Source: Agapetus fuscipes (taxonomy: Eukaryota; Arthropoda; Insecta; Trichoptera; Glossosomatidae). From it: DNA of 64,000 bases. The stretch's first letter is position 1. Every line of letters begins with the position of its first letter. The notes beneath the pieces are model-generated. The model saw nothing but the letters and a program-made list of their open reading frames with translations, had not been told where the DNA came from and made no database searches. A program made the position numbers and the translations under genes. Positions 12,345-24,938 of this stretch are shown here, one piece after another. The stretch is from the NCBI GenBank assembly GCA_951799405.1, contig OX637353.1, positions 3,100,001 through 3,164,000 on the forward strand, in the 5' to 3' direction.

Positions 12345-12610
12345 TTCCCGATCTTCCCTGAAACAGAGGTTATATTGGCAAAGTGAACCATTTTCTACAT
12401 CATGGGTGGTGCCGCCAATGTCACCCCTGTTCCAGGGAAGTTCGGCAAGATTTTCAAGGTGTATTTTCATTTGAGATTTGGGTTTTTATATTGTAAGTCC
12501 ACATGCGTCATGTTTAAGAGCGAAGTCATACCTACTTGTCTGCTTTTGAAAATGCATATTATGTGAATCCCTAATGTTACATATCTTTGCAACTTAGATT
12601 AAATCAGAAG
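12345..12610 (+). repeat. Family C repeat
   Basis: Matches the family consensus: 'ttggcaaagtgaaccat', 'caatgtcacccctgttccag', 'gttacatatctttgcaactt'. Confidence 0.65.
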
Positions 12611-12910
12611 GTAATGCAAATGGAGCATATTCCATAGACAGAAAAATTGCGAAGTCGGTCGTCCGCGAAAAGGCAAACCATTGTCAAGAGAATAGCAAAT
12701 TTCTCAATGTTTCGTGGAAGTCGTATTCAATTTCATCATGAAATTTGTATCTTCCATGACGAAGAAGCGCATTTTGTCATGAATCTAATTGTTGTTGCTC
12801 GTGTTTGAAGATTGTAGGTACTTGAGAGGACCTTTGGTAATTCATCAACAGATATCAAAGATGCTCCATCAGATGAAAAAGTTGTTGGACGGTAAATTAA
12901 TATCTTGTAG

Positions 12911-13452
12911 GTCCGGTCGATAGCTCAGTTGGTAGAGTGCTTGTATTATATGCCGAGAGCTCGGGTTCGAATCCCTTCGAGGGTGTCAGAAATGATTTCC
13001 CGTTTCGGTGTTTATTTCAAACTTTTAGGCTGACCACCCATGCTGTAGAAAATGGTTCACTTTGCCAATGTCACCCCTGGTTATGGGAAGGTCGGCAAAA
13101 GTTGCAGGGTGTATGTTCATTTGAGACTTGGTTTCTATATTATATGCTTACTTGCGGCATGCGCAAGCGCGAACTTGTACGTGTAGGTATGCTTGGAGAA
13201 TGCATATTGTAATGTGAATCCCCAATGTTACATATCTTTGCAACTTATTTATAGTTAGTTATAGTTGAATAAAAAAACCGGCAAGGCTTACTCAGCCTTT
13301 AAAAGAAATGAGTACCAGCCCCCTCAGGATCTGAGAAACCCCCACTTCACTGAAGTGGTTGGTGTAAGGCCGGCCCTCCTATTTGTAAAAATAAATAGGT
13401 TCACTCGCAAGAAGTTACACTATATGTGTAGCTTAGTTGCGTTAGTGTTAGT
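12911..13452 (+). repeat. SINE family A interrupted by family C
   Basis: The tRNA-like head at 12911-13022 (box A 'tagctcagttggtagagtgc', box B 'gggttcgaatccc') belongs to family A. The body and tail resume at 13265-13452. Between them sits a complete family C copy (13023-13264). Family C is therefore younger than this SINE. Confidence 0.75.
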
Positions 13453-13456
13453 TGAG

Positions 13457-13830
13457 TAAAAATTCCGGTCGATATCGCAGTTGGTAGAGTACCTTCGTTG
13501 GATGACGAGTTATTCCAAAATAAAATCCCTACAAGACTTACTCAGCCTTCATAAGAAATGAGTACCAGCCCCCCGAGAGCTGGGAAACCCCCACTCTAAG
13601 TGGTTGGCGTAAGGCCGGCCCCCATACATTTTTTAGAGAAGGCCGGCAAAAGTTGCTGGGTTTATGTTCATTTGAGATTTGGATTTTAAATTATAAGTAG
13701 GCACATATGCAGCATTTCTAAGCGCGAACTTACACGTGCTTACTTGATGGCACAAATTTTATATGATTTTTAAATGTTAATATGTCCTTGCAACTTAGAT
13801 TATACATTATACAATATATTAGAGAAGAAT
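13457..13830 (+). repeat. SINE family A joined to family C
   Basis: A damaged family A copy (about 13463-13622) runs directly into the middle of a family C repeat ('gaaggccggcaaaagttgc') that continues to the 'cttgcaacttagattatac' tail near 13810. Confidence 0.6.
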
Positions 13831-13869
13831 ATTATGGCCTTCTTCTATCGAGTGGTTTCAAAATTTACC

Positions 13870-14070
13870 GACCTTGTTGCTGGAAAATTAAGAAAAGGCA
13901 ACCTTTTTTTATTTGATCACCATCAAACTTTACAGGAACCATTCTAAGAATATTTGACATGGTCCCTGAAAATTTCGTCAAAATCGGATTAGCGGTTTAG
14001 GAGTCTATGAAGGCCATACATACATACATACATATGTACATACACACATACATTCTATTTTATAAGTTTA
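13870..14070. repeat. Interspersed-element 3' tail ending in (acat)n
   Basis: Contains 'aaaatcggattagcggttta' followed by a catacata-type microsatellite and a poly-T/A segment. This is a common 3' end of non-autonomous elements in arthropod genomes. Its 5' partner may be the 'agtacccggcgtg' motif near 12080, but that link is weak. Confidence 0.5.
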
Positions 14071-14252
14071 GAAGATTGATAATGTATATAATTGATAATG
14101 TTTTTGGTCAATCACCTTCAATGTAAGCTCAACTTGCGTGGGTCCTCCACAGTACCTACTATGCTTCTTTATAAATAAAGTACTTCCACTTGTGCTGTGT
14201 TCATTACATAATGATTTCTTATGTTTTCATGATTATTGTATTTTGTTTCAGC

Positions 14253-17200
14253 ATGGGCAAGAGTGGCTACACCTGTGTGCGACACGTGTTCTGCTGGCTG
14301 AATCTCATCATATGGGTAAGTGAAGTAAATATGGCATTACGCAACTTAGATTACGCTAATCATACATTCACTTCTTATCAAATCGTATTCTTCACGAATC
14401 ACACTTTTTGTTTGTAAACCTTGTTGATTGTCGTATAAATTTACAATACTGAATGCACTCGTACCACATAAATGTAAAGGTACCTACCTACCTTCCTACA
14501 AAAATGGATAATATTGTCATCATTTTAGCTTTAACTTTTTTTAGCATATTTAGCATATAACATTTATAGTGCAGTGTGAATCTTAGCCTCCTTCATCATC
14601 CTTCTCCAGTCCTACAATTTCCAATCCATCCAGCCACCTTTCTCTGGGTCTTCCCATTGCCCTACAATCCATCCAGCTACCATTCTCTGACTCTTCCCAC
14701 TGCCCTAAAATCCATCCAGCCACCTTTCTCTGCGTCTTCCTTCTCCCCTACATTCCATCCAGCCACCTTTCTCTGGGTCTTCTATCTGTTCTACAATCCA
14801 CCCAGCCACCTTGCTCTGGGTCTTCCCATTGCCCTACAATCCATCCAGCTACCTTTCTCTGGCTCTTCCCACTGCCCTAAAATCCATCCAGCCACCTTTC
14901 TCTGCGTCTTCCCTCTGCCCTACATTCCATCCAGCCACCTTTCTCTGAGTCTTCTCACTGCCCTACAATCCATCCAGCCACCTTTCTCTGGGTGTTCTCA
15001 CTGCCCTAAAATCCATCCAGCTACCTTTCTCTGCGTCTTCTCACTGCCCTTCATTCTTCCACAAATACCCGTTTTCAAATGTTTTTATTTATTTAGTTCT
15101 TACTGGCTCATCCAATCCTAGCTCCACCGTCAACATACGATAACAGCGTCATCCGTCAAAAAAATCACACGAAAGGGGTTCTTGTTTGAAAGTCCTCATT
15201 GCCGGTTGCCTGGGAGCTGATCAAGCAAGGTCTTGATGACGCCCGATGGACAATATGTAAGTTGTTCGTAACTTGAGAATTAACGGTTTAATCTATAACT
15301 GAGTGCTGCGCTACGCTGGCGCTGGTTGAAAATGCCTTTCTTGTGTTCAGTTACAATTTTGGTATTGTTTGTAAGCCACCTTAGCTATTATTGAAACTAC
15401 ACCACAAACTACACATTGCGCACCCGTCGCATGAGGTAGGTACGTCCTACATGCATACCATTGCAGCGCAAAACTGCTGTAAATGAGACCAAACATGTGC
15501 CGGTGTTCGGCACACCACCTCTGTTACAATGCCCTGACCCTCACCCAGTGGTGGGCATGCTTCCAGATCTCCGGCTGCCTGCTGGTGTCTGGGGGCATCT
15601 GGCTGCACGTGCGGCACCCCGGCCAGAGCTCCGCAGTGCCGCAGCTGGCGGGCCGCGGCGCCGACACCCTGCTCATCATCATCGGCTCCATCTGCTTCCT
15701 CACCGCCTTCCTGGGATGCTGCGGCGCCTGGATGCAGTCCAGGTGTCTGCTGGTCACGGTAACTGACGCTATAACATAACTTTAATAAAACTCCAATTAT
15801 CCGAATCAATAGAGACCGCAGACCGGATGTCTTTCGTAGAATTTGTATTTTATTTTACTTATATATTGTTATGATTTTACTGGATTCTCTTTTAATGTAC
15901 CTAACTGCAATTATTTATTTTAACAGAATTTATTTTACACGGTTTGATTCACAATATACAAAAATTGACAATCACTGATTTCTATCTCTTGCTTTTGACT
16001 TTACGGCTGAATGTTTAATCGGCACTCTGGCCTGCACACGATTTCGGCTTACATTTATACTCGTTCATACTGACGTTTCTCGAATATAGTGGATGATTCC
16101 AATACTAGAGCGTTGTTCTACCAGCATGAAAAAGATCACGGATGCACTAATACTACCATGGATCATACTGGACTGTTCTACACACACTATTGTACCTGTA
16201 CAGGCGCGCGTAGGTACTTCGAAGTTCTTAATACTATCATCATACTAGTGCCAGACTGTTCTATGTATGCATGTACAGTCGCACGTAGGTACTCCAAGGT
16301 CGTAGCAATATCATCATCATCTTCTAAAGACATTGCCTTTTTGTGCCAGTACCTAATCAGCTGTTCCGCTTCAAATCCTGGAAGTATGGAGCTATTGGGC
16401 GACCTGTTGTTCGTCTTCTCAAGATTTTTCCTTCAAGATGTTGCTAATAAAGGTGTCGTATCGAGTGTCGTATTAGTTTGGTGTTCCTCTTCAATTTGTG
16501 AATTATACCTAAGCTCTTTTCTTTCTTCTACTCTTGGGAGAGAAAAATGTTGATCATCACACACAAAAAAATGGTTTTCAATCAACTTCAGAATTTAAAA
16601 AGTAATCATAAACAAGTTGACATTTGTTGCTACGTGACGTGATTAGGGAATGCAATCTCGATCTTGCGAGATCCCGATATTCCGAGATCTCGCCACATTT
16701 TTCGAGATCAATCTCGAAGCATGAAATGACGAGATCTCGACCGAAATTGACGAGATCGAGCGGCAGTAGTCGGTGATGCATGGCACGTGTTCTCTGCTCG
16801 CGAGCGATTCGCTGATTGATGAAGGAAAAGATGGACCGCATACGCAAACTATCCCGACTATTCCCGAGTATTTACGATGTTGGTCGAGCGGGATAGAAAA
16901 TAATAAGTCAAGTGAAGTAGTTTTGACTAGACTAAGTTCGAGTGCATGCAGGCACTTGTTTGTTTACAATTGTTTCAGTTGTGCAGTTACTGTCACGGTG
17001 TGCTAAACTTATGTATTTTTAATTAAATGAAAATTTGTATATTTTGTTACCATTCGAGATCTCACCGAGATCGAATTTCTGATCCCTCGAGATCTCGACT
17101 TAGCGATCTCGTCTCGAGATTGCATTCCCTAGACGTGATGCATACCTACTTTGAAATTGGCTATGTTGGAATCATATTTTAAAAAGTAAAAAGCAGACCG

Positions 17201-20200
17201 TTCAAAACCATAATTCTCTAGTCGTAACCTTTCCTTTGTAAACATAATTTGCTGGTATTATTGAAAGTATTTTCTAGTGAGATCATTTGCAGTGAGATGA
17301 TTGCGCTGTTCACTCAGTTACTTTGTGAAAGTTGAGAAAGTATATTCTCTCACTTGCAGACTATCTATTATCAGTTAGAGGTATAAAAGGCAAAAACTTA
17401 ACACGCTTGTTGTCTTGTTTCTCCTTTTGGTAATTACAGATTTCTTCAGAACATGATTATCTTGACGAGTTTTTCCAGTCGAACAAAAAAGTTTAATCCA
17501 TTTTCTGACAGTTTTATTTTCTTACTCTTTTTATAATAAAAACTACAGTTCGACCCGGTTATTATTTAGGTTACTTGCTAAAATATATATTTTTAAATGT
17601 ACTTCGGTACTTACATAAGTAAGCAGACCGGTGCGTAGTCCAGTGGCAACACTTCTGACTTGTAAACGGAAGGTTATGGGTTCAAATCCTGGCGGAACAA
17701 CAAAAAAAAATCAATTTATATTTTCAAATATGCTCTTCGCTGGATCAAAAAATTAATAAAAAAAACCTTTACCAAAGACCGGTCACTAAAAGTCCATACA
17801 GCCTTACAGCAACAGGGACTTATTTGAGTATTGGCGCTTTGTAGCGACGATGAAGCTCGTAAACACCTCTGTGGCACTACAACAAGTGTCCCCTAGAGTC
17901 TCTGAAATCTCCCTAGATTCAGTATACCGCACAGGATTTTTAGAAAAAAAAAAAACATATTTTGAAGACATCTTTGACCTGAAACTTTTATTATTTATTG
18001 TTATTAAAATAAAAATATGCTGGTCAAGAATTATTTATTTCAGACGCGGTTAGTAAAAAATAAATAAGACAACCTTTGCTAACTGTAAACCATTGCACCC
18101 TTGAAAAAGAGCAGCGAAGCTTTTCTGAAAGCACATTACAAAGTTTATAGCAGTAGGTCCAAGCACCGAACCGTGCACAGCCCAGTATAACTGCTGCAGC
18201 GACGCAAAGTTTATAGCAGTAGGTCCAAGCACCGAACCGTGCACAGCCCAGTATAACTGCTGCAGCGACGCAAAGTTTAGAAATTTTCCCATTTAGTTAA
18301 TCTGGTTCACCATTTTATTAAAGGCATTCCCATGGTAGCATTGCTGTAACTAACACGCCCATTGTTTTGTTTTCGTTTCCATTGTTGAGGAAAACGCTCA
18401 CTTGTGCTGTTCACAATAATTAGCCTATACTTACGTTAGTGCTTGTCAAACTATTTTTCACATAATAATTTTAATGATGTCATACGAAAAAACTCCCATA
18501 TTTGTTAAATTCTAGTTATTATGTATTTTCATTGGAAGCTCCCTCACCATGCGCTTATTATAGGTATCTACACAAGTGCGTGTCCCCTGCAGGTACCTAT
18601 ATTTACGCAAGGAAATTTGAACCGCAAATAAACACTCTTCAAAAGCCTTGGCGTAATGCTTGGCGTCTTTCTTTGAGTCAGGATCCGAATAAACCTATTT
18701 TTTTCAGTTTGAATGTGATTCAGAAACGCATAGGTAGGTGTAATGTACTTATCGTATTTCTGTGAAACTGAAGCTTATTTTTGGCATCGAAGTGAGCATC
18801 TTTCCTAAAGAAAGTAGGTAGTGGAGAGTAATAGGTCATAGGATGAGTATTGAGCGTTTTATTGTCCCACAGTTTACCAAGCACTGCATTAGCGTGTATC
18901 GCAACCAAAACATTTCCAATAAGGCGAGAAAGTTCTGCAACGGAGACAAAAACCCACGCGCAACTTGATGCTCGCTATTCACTAACGTTTTCATCTGAAA
19001 CATTCGCAGGTGTAGGAACCAAACAACAGTTAATTAACGTAGCAATGCGTTATTCTTCTGAAAACAGATGGCTTTTACCAACTTACCATGATTTTTCTAA
19101 ATGCCAATAGTTTTAAAAAAAAATCGTTAGAATGCAAAAGTTATTGATCAATTTAAAATAAATATGTAGTGACCTATTTACCCAGTGAAAAGGGATTCAA
19201 GGTATCGTAGATCTCTCAAGATTTCCTAAACTCATATATACCTACATAAATACGACAAGCCCACAGAACTGGAGGATTCAAAAGCACATACATGCATCAA
19301 TAATTCCACACTCAGTAACTTTAATTTGAACATATAAAAACACCTTGCAAGATTCTTATAAGTTTATTACAAGGTGCTTATAGCGTTACAACTTTAGGCC
19401 ATTACTAGGGAATAAACTTCTCCTTGACTTTTAAACGAATTCTTCCCTGCAATATCTAAATTCTAAACGATCAGCCTTCCTTCCTCCAGGAAGATAAGCG
19501 GATTTAAGATAAATACTTAGAAGGGGTGGACTGCAACTGCTATGCAATGTCAACGACCACTTGTTTTTTACTAGGTGTTCTGCACTGTCCACATAAGCGC
19601 ATGCACTGGGTAAAAGCAAATACATTCCAGAATAAATAATTTGCCCTTTACCTAAAAAAAGGGCCAATTATTATGGTCCAGCAAAAAAATCCAGCCTTAC
19701 AGCAACTGGGTCTTGCTTGAGTATTAGAGCTTTGTAGCAACGACCAAGCTCGTAAACAACACCTCTGCGGCACTACAACAAGTGTCATAGACCCCTAGAG
19801 TCTCTGAAATCTAGGGAGTTTCCCGCACAGGATTTTCTTTAAAAAAAAACATGTATACTGTATGAGATTTACAATAATGTGAATCCCCAATGATACATAC
19901 GAGTATCTTTGCAACTTAGATTAGATTAGATTATGGATTAGACATACCTACTGTACATAGCTAGGGTGCCCATACTTTTTCTTGAGGAGATCGACCTAGC
20001 AAAAATTTTTGAATAGCAGATCGACATTTTAACTGTTTAGCCCACCAAATGTAACTCATAAAAGCATAATGTATAAATATTTATTAAGAAAAAAATTAGC
20101 ATAGGTAAGTAAAACTACATTCAGTGCAAAATGTGAAATCAGTTTTAAGGTAGATCACTGAAATTTTAGCTATCGTCGGCGATCGACCTTAAAACCTCCC

Positions 20201-23200
20201 GCGATCGACCGGATGGGCACCTCTGCTGTATAGCCTGCCTTTGCCTGTATGGAACGCTGGCCTCTGGTTCGCAACGTAAAAAACGCAACTAAGCTACACA
20301 TATGGTGTAACTTCTTGCCGCGTTATCCCCGAAGGTGTCGCATGTGGCGATAAGTTGAACCTATTTATTTTTACAAGTAAGGGGGCTGGCCTTATTCCAA
20401 CTAGAGGTGGCCGTTTAAACGAAAAGCAGTTTAAAATAGCTGCTTTTTATTTTAAGCAACTAAGCGCGCTTACAATTTAAACGAAAAGTCGTTTTTAAAA
20501 ATAAGCGTATAAGCGTTTGAAAAATAAGCGTATAAGGGGTGTTATAAATAAAACGAAACTTAATTAAACGAAAGTTGCTTATGCTTATTTTATACGCTTA
20601 TTTTTCAAACGCTTATGGCGTGTTATAAAGCTAAATCTGCCGTTTTTGTTTCTTACACTTTATGGTCTTAGCAAAATAGTTACAGTAATGAAAAAAATCT
20701 AGCATGTTTAATAATTTTTTATCTTAATTACAAAGCTTAAACAAAATATATAACTTAAGACTTGCCACCACAAAAAAATATTTAAAAAAACGCGTTTTTT
20801 TTACATTTTTAGCTTTTTTTTCGTGTGTGCTGTATTTTGGATTTTTTTTTTTTTGCTTTTTACTTACAGAACTATACATTGTTTAGGTTTAATACTCTAC
20901 ATTTTTTCAATAATGTCAATAGTTTTTGAGTAATTATGGAAAAACTGAAACTACTAAATGAATTAAATTTTAATTAAATTAAAGAACACAGTTTTTCCAT
21001 ATTTACTCAAAAACTATTGACATTATTGAAAAAATGTTGAGTATTGAACCTAAACAATGTATAGTTCTGTAAGTAAAAAGCAAAAAAAAAATCCAAAATA
21101 CAGCACACACGAAAAAAAAGCTAAAAATGTAAAAAAAACGCGTTTTTTTAAATATTTTTTTGTGTTGGCAATTCTTAAGTTATATATTTTGTTTAAGCTT
21201 TGTAATTAAGATAAAAAAATAAATAAACATGCTTGATTTTTTTCATTACTGTAACTATTTTTCTAAGACCATAAAGTGTAAGAAACAAAAACGGCAGATT
21301 TAGCTTTATAACACGCCATAAGCGTTTGAAAAATAAGCGTAGGTATAAAATAAGCATAAGCAACTTTCGTTTAAGCGCGCTTCATTTTTTCAATCGTTTT
21401 GTAAACGACTTGTCTCGCGCGTGCGGCGTAGTAGATCATTTCTCACTCAGTTGCAATACTCTGTGCTCAGTTGCTTCCCGGCCATTGACCTGCGTGGATA
21501 TGCGACGCAAAATATTTAAATTAAAATCCTTTTTTTTATCGTATCAACACCCCCCCTACCCCCCCCCGCCAGCGGAAAATTTTTGTGGCTCGATAATCAA
21601 TATTTACAATAAACCCAAAAAACGAAAAAACGCTTTTTAAGCTGCTTATTTTAAAAAGCATAAGCGTTTTTTTTACTAAGCCGTTTTTTCCATCTCTAAT
21701 TCCAACCACTTCAGTTGAAGTGGGGGTTTCCCAGCTCCCGAGAGGGTTGGTACTCATTTCTTGTGAAGGCTGAGTAAACCTTGCCGGTATTTTATTTTGG
21801 GGTTGGAAATAAACAGTGCAACGGGAAATCATTGCTGATACCCTCGGTGGGATTCGAACCCGTGCTCACGGCATGGAATGCAAGCACTCTACCAACTGAG
21901 CTATCGACCGGACCTCTGGTTCACATGTGCGCATTGTCTCACCTTGCAGTACTTCAGCCTGGTGGTGATCCTGCTGTGCACGGAGTTCATAGGCGCGTCC
22001 CTCGCCTTCGTGTTCCGGGACTCCCTGGGTCACTCAGTGCGGGCGCACCTGCAGACCGGCATAGAGAAGCACTACAACAGCTCTGACAACAGCCTGGTGC
22101 CCATCTGGGATCATGTGCAGAACGAGGTAACTCCAACACCACTTCTCTCACATTAACTATACACACTGAAGAAAAAACAAACTGGACTGGGTGGAAAACC
22201 CCTGGAGACACAAGAAAAATGTAATTCACTTCCCACCCGGCACAGAATAGAAAAAACATAGACAAATCAGACAGAATGGGTCTAATGTGTAATGCGGCTA
22301 TAAGGCCTATTTCAGACAAAAACCATTCTGCCTGGATGATTTTGCTTTCACACTAGATTGCATTCTAGATGGCTGGATAGAATGGGTTATGAGACTTATC
22401 TAAAAGTTTGCATACACTACTGCGCACCGGGTAGAAAAACCATAGACAAATTTGGGCAGAATGCATCTAGTGTGTACTTTTTTTTTTAAGAAATCCTGTG
22501 CGGGAGACTCCCTAGATTTCAGAGACTCTTGGGGTCTATAACACTTGTTGTAGTGCCGCAGAGGTGTTTATGAGCTTGGTCGTTGCTAAGAAGCGCCAAG
22601 ACCCTTTAGAGTCCAGTCTTTAGTAAAGGTTTTATGAATTTTTCAACCCAGCGAAGAGCATATTTGAAAATATAAATGGTCTATTTATTTTTGTGCTTCG
22701 CCGGGATTCAAACCCACAACTTTCCATTTACGAGTCCGAAATGTTGCCACTGGACTACGGACCGGTCACTATAATAGCTATATTACACAATATCTTCCAG
22801 TTGAAGTGCTGTGGCGTGCAGAGCTACGAGGACTGGTACCAGATAGTGTCGTGGCCGCTGGAGAAGCGCGTCCCAGACTCGTGTTGCCGCGCTGCAGGGG
22901 AGGCGCGGGAGGGCTGCGGGGCGCGGGGGCTGCCGCACCTCTGGTGGCCTGATGGCTGTGGACCCAAGCTGGCGCTCTGGCTCACCGAGAGGCTGCATCT
23001 GGCCGCCATCATGGCCTTCCTGGTAGCTTTCATACAGGTCAGTCTTCAAAACTCGCCCATCAAATAAGTACTGTGACACTACAAATCGGTCAAAGATCCA
23101 CAGACTGGTTGTTCATGGACAAATCGGTCACACAACAGTTTGTCCATACAATGTTTCTGACAACAACATTTCGACCTTTCAATTACAAGTCCGTAGTGTT

Positions 23201-24330
23201 AACCAGTAGACTGCGAACCAGTTCATTCCCACCTTGCTTATACAGACTGAGAGCAAGTGCATTAGTAGAATGGACATGTCAGGAATGCAGTCATGTGTTT
23301 CTACCAAATTAGAATCATGAATAATATAAAAGCTATCTCATCTCTTTCATGATGCTAATATAATAGTTGTATGTGTGTTATCTGGCGGAGCGGCTGATTA
23401 AATTACTGCTAAAGGGTAATGAGTCACCTGTGTGAGGACATCACTCATCTTTCATCAGCGGAGTCAGCTTGCACAAAACAGCGAGCTAACAGGACGCCGA
23501 CCTTCCGACCTCTCACTTAAACAATTGCCATGATCTTAATACCCACGAGTTTGAGCCGCTTCTTCTCAATACTGTAACAAACTTGATTATGTTTGTATTT
23601 AGTAGTTTACTCTTGTTTTTGTTTCATGAAAATGTCAATTCTTAATAATGTCAGCACAGTGAAATTTGGGCAATAAATTGCTGGAATTCTTCTCATTCAT
23701 TTAAAATTAAAATTTACCAACAACCTACAACTTAAATATAATATTTCCTTTAGTAATTTCTTAACAATTAATGATTACTTCAAGCTCTAAAATCTAGACT
23801 ATTTACTTAAAAATAATTAGCAGATTTGTACCCTTTTAAAATAAGAAATATTACTCATTCAATACACGTATTTTAGTATATTCTGAAGGCTTAGATTTTT
23901 AGTAACTCTGAGTAAGTAGATCCTGAGCTTGATTTCTGCATTTCTAGCATTCTCATTCACAATATCCCGTTAATGCCATACACCCAGTTGAAAATTGACT
24001 CATATTCATTGAATATTACAGTATTGAATAAATGAAATACACATGTTTTTTATAAACCTTTACTTAGTTCATTTGTTATGATTATTTTGTTGTTGTTGTA
24101 GTCATATCAAATTCAATACATAAATATATCAAATTTTATAAAAGTAACAAGAAAATCAATGGCATGTTGATTGCATCATGCAGTAAACTAGCATATTTAT
24201 CATCAGATTATGAAACCTCTATGTGTTTGTGTTCCAGCTGTTTGGCTTGATCTCCTCCATGATATTGTTCTGCACGGTGCGGCACAAGCGCGGCTCTCGC
24301 ACCTACCAGTCCTACCAACCCGCCTCCTGA
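14253..24330 (+). CDS. Tetraspanin, five coding exons, 253 residues
   Basis: Tetraspanins are four-pass plasma-membrane scaffolds that organise integrins and other receptors. Exons are 14253-14315, 15567-15758, 21950-22126, 22801-23037 and 24238-24330. All introns are GT-AG and phase 0, and the TGA is at 24328-24330. The start follows a 'ttttgtttcag' acceptor by one base, implying a 5' UTR intron. TM1 spans residues about 14-34 and TM2 about 54-74 with the LGCCGAW motif at 70-76. TM3 is about 82-106 and TM4 about 211-235. The large loop has CCG at 147-149 followed by Cys 172, 173, 183 and 197, the six-cysteine pattern. The length is normal for the family. The charged tail ends in YQSYQPAS. 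I would compare it first with Drosophila Tsp5D and the vertebrate CD151/TSPAN9 group, but orthology is a guess. Exons are GC-rich against AT-rich introns packed with repeats. A family C repeat (24480-24715) lies just past the 3' end. Confidence 0.93.
14605..15056. repeat. 43-bp minisatellite in tetraspanin intron 2
   Basis: About nine imperfect 43-bp units of the type 'ccatccagccacctttctct' + 'gggtcttcccactgccctacaat'. Read on the minus strand, a unit resembles the GRPR...W.D part of a LINE ORF end, and the flank at 14580 encodes an 'MMKEAK'-like end. It therefore looks like an expanded scrap of LINE 3' coding sequence. Confidence 0.85.
15867..16307 (-). mobile_element. Solo LTR (441 bp) flanked by ATAT
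   Basis: It starts tgttatgattttactgg and ends gtcgtagca, with a perfect 4-bp flanking repeat atat (15863-15866, 16308-16311). It is homologous to the solo LTR at 10548-10919 and related at its start to the LTRs of the 53808-56869 element. It lies in tetraspanin intron 2. Confidence 0.75.
16644..17131. mobile_element. hAT-type MITE, duplicate copy
   Basis: Duplicate of 94-588. It has the same tagggaatgc ends and gacgtgat flanks, with a small internal deletion near 17018. Confidence 0.8.
17634..17950 (+). repeat. SINE family B, duplicate copy
   Basis: Duplicate of the SINE at 1081-1401, with a few substitutions in the tRNA-like head (gggttcaaatcctgg). Confidence 0.7.
18139..18279. repeat. 66-bp minisatellite, two units
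   Basis: Counterpart of 1595-1999 with four fewer units. Confidence 0.95.
20565..21374. repeat. Palindromic foldback element, copy 2
   Basis: Duplicate of 4761-5568. Arms and loop are conserved, with minor indels in the poly-A/T runs. Confidence 0.9.
21708..21914 (-). repeat. SINE family A next to tetraspanin exon 3
   Basis: Minus-strand SINE with its tRNA-like head at the right end ('gagctatcgaccggac', reverse complement of gtccggtcgatagctc). The head ends about 35 bases before the exon 3 acceptor at 21949. Confidence 0.75.
22475..22772 (-). repeat. SINE family B next to tetraspanin exon 4
   Basis: Minus-strand SINE, from 'aagaaatcctgtgcgggaga' to 'tggactacggaccggtcac'. Only ~28 bases separate its head from the start of exon 4 (22801), so the branch point probably lies at or in the SINE. 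Confidence 0.8.
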
Positions 24331-24376
24331 CTGCAGGGAGAGCCACTGCTGGAGGTCTACACGCTCAGTCCAGAGG

Positions 24377-24382
24377 AATAAA
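24377..24382 (+). terminator. Candidate poly(A) signal of the tetraspanin gene
   Basis: AATAAA lies 46 bases after the stop codon. It is the nearest canonical signal. Use cannot be shown from sequence alone. Confidence 0.4.
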
Positions 24383-24479
24383 TATCTCACAACTAGTGGG
24401 GAAGAAATTAAGTAAGTAACAAACACAAGTCTAACTACCATCCTTTACTATCATCATCCCTACTGCAAAGCAGCCCCGT

Positions 24480-24715
24480 CTGATTTAACCGTGCAAGTTT
24501 GAGGATCTAATATGATCTAATCTAAGTTGCTAAGATATGTAACATTGGGGATTTACATTATATGCATTCTCACAAGCAAAACACGTACAAGTTCGCGCTT
24601 GCACATGCCGCATGTGAACCTACAACATAAAAACCCAAACCTCAAATGAACATACACCCTGCAACTCTTGCCGAACTTCCCTGAAACAGGGGTGATATTG
24701 GCAAAGATATCCATA
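24480..24715 (-). repeat. Family C repeat
   Basis: Reverse-oriented family C: 'atctaatctaagttgc', 'cgcgcttgcacatgccgcat', 'ctgaaacaggggtgatattg'. Confidence 0.7.
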
Positions 24716-24938
24716 TACATATAAATATCACTTCTGTTCTGCACAACTTGCAACATATCTTACAGAAAAATAACACTATAATAATAGTAGCAATTTCTCA
24801 GATATTTTTTCTTAGGATTTCATATTTCTCCATTTCGTATCTTCTAATGAGATTCTGCATTAGCAGTAGCGGGTTTTGAGATAACCTTACAGGTTTAGAT
24901 TTTCTAGAGCTAAGTACGGCATTAAAAATATATATATA

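Larger units (their letters stand above)
16551..21444. repeat. Large duplicated block, copy 2 (inside tetraspanin intron 2)
   Basis: Same sequence as 1-5650 at an initial offset of 16550. It is shorter because the minisatellite has two units and the region matching 3840-4260 is deleted. Its right limit is known only as far as copy 1 is readable (5650), and sequence continues here to 21690 with no counterpart visible. Confidence 0.9.

Noticed and set aside
12911..12985. tRNA gene (A and B boxes present)
   Set aside because: No paired acceptor stem, and the conserved downstream body recurs many times. It is a SINE head. The same reasoning applies at 1081, 21880, 30505, 36985 and 44590.
14576..15121. 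181-codon + ORF, Pro/Ser-rich
   Set aside because: Read-through of the 43-bp minisatellite inside tetraspanin intron 2.
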